Made by a program: the position numbers and the translations under genes. 5,676 nt of DNA from Acidobacteriaceae bacterium (GTDB lineage Bacteria; Acidobacteriota; Terriglobia; Terriglobales; Acidobacteriaceae), in contig JASHUH010000088.1 in the NCBI GenBank assembly GCA_030040115.1, positions 1 through 5,676 on the forward strand. Reading direction: 5' to 3'. Of the stretch, positions 5,286 through 5,676 are shown one piece after another; position 1 is the first letter of the stretch; each line of letters starts with the position of its first letter. The notes under the pieces are model-generated. The model searched no databases, was not told where the DNA came from, and saw only the letters and a list, made by a program, of their open reading frames with translations.

Positions 5286-5676
5286 ATGAAGGTGTTAATT
5301 CTCGGTTCGGGAGGGCGGGAGCACGCGCTGGCGTGGGCGGCGGCGCGCAGCCCGCGAGTGACGGAGGTAGTCTGCGCGCCGGGCAACGGCGGCATGGCGC
5401 AAAACGCGCGGTGCGCACCGGTGAAACTGAACGATGTGGACGCGATGGTGCAGCTGATCGAGGCGGAGCAGCCGGGGCTGACCATCGTAGGGCCGGAGCT
5501 GCCGCTTTCCCTGGGCATCGTCGACGCGCTTCAGGAACGGAGATTGCGGGCTTTCGGGCCGACGCGCGCGGCTGCCATGCTGGAGACAAGCAAGGGCTTC
5601 GCCAAGCGCTTTCTGCAGCGCCACAACATTCCCACCGGAAATTACGCCATCTGCGCCACAGCCGCGGAGCTTGAAA
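5286..5676 (+). CDS. purD: Phosphoribosylamine-glycine ligase, N-terminal part (cut by window end)
   Basis: PurD (GAR synthetase) is the ATP-grasp ligase that joins glycine to 5-phosphoribosylamine in the second step of purine synthesis. The visible 130 residues cover the N-terminal domain and the start of the ATP-grasp part. The signature GSGGREHAL is at 7-15, APGNGG at 31-36, VGPELPLSLGIVDAL at 68-82 and FGPTRAAAMLETSKGFAKRF at 90-109, followed by RHNIPTG (112-118). The family usually has about 420-430 residues, so roughly two thirds lies beyond the window. The ATG at 5286 fits the family's usual start immediately before KVLILGSGGREHA. It has no well-placed Shine-Dalgarno of its own: GAGGGGG at 5265-5271 is too far upstream. 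A nine-codon ORF ends on its start codon, so coupling is possible. It is divergent from the miaA block. Confidence 0.95.
   Translation, partial: MKVLILGSGGREHALAWAAARSPRVTEVVCAPGNGGMAQNARCAPVKLNDVDAMVQLIEAEQPGLTIVGPELPLSLGIVDALQERRLRAFGPTRAAAMLETSKGFAKRFLQRHNIPTGNYAICATAAELE

Overview
The window is a GC-rich piece of a bacterial chromosome made of ordinary single-copy genes plus two exported-protein genes. It shows no mobile element, CRISPR array, rRNA or tRNA. The mix of a stand-alone secreted DUF4159 protein, a Tat-exported carbon-nitrogen hydrolase, GC-rich coding sequence and a short CCCTGA-type tandem repeat between genes suggests an Acidobacteriota-like genome. That is inference from gene content, because no taxonomic marker lies in the window.

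Layout, left to right. Bases 1-237 hold no gene I can recognise. Two plus-strand genes follow: a secreted DUF4159 protein (238-1065) and, after a 138-base gap with a plausible sigma70-type promoter, a nitrilase-superfamily amidohydrolase with a twin-arginine signal (1204-2253). A convergent gap of about 120 bases separates these from a minus-strand block, which in transcription order is a short single-pass membrane protein (4928-5116), miaA (3867-4829) and dihydrolipoamide dehydrogenase (2377-3807). The last gene, purD, points right from 5286 and is cut off by the window end, so it is divergent from the minus-strand block.

How the genes fit together. The minus-strand block looks like a housekeeping transcription unit: tRNA A37 prenylation (MiaA) upstream of the E3 subunit of 2-oxo acid dehydrogenases, with only 59 bases between them. 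PurD catalyses the second step of de novo purine synthesis. The DUF4159 protein and the Tat hydrolase probably both act outside the cytoplasm, but nothing in the sequence ties them to one pathway.

I do not see an undescribed multi-gene system here. The parts worth a second look are small: a GC-rich hairpin and nine-codon ORF over the purD ribosome-binding region, a possible frameshift at the start of the small membrane protein, a TTG start for miaA set by a strong Shine-Dalgarno, and a G-rich tandem repeat with G-quadruplex potential in the miaA leader.
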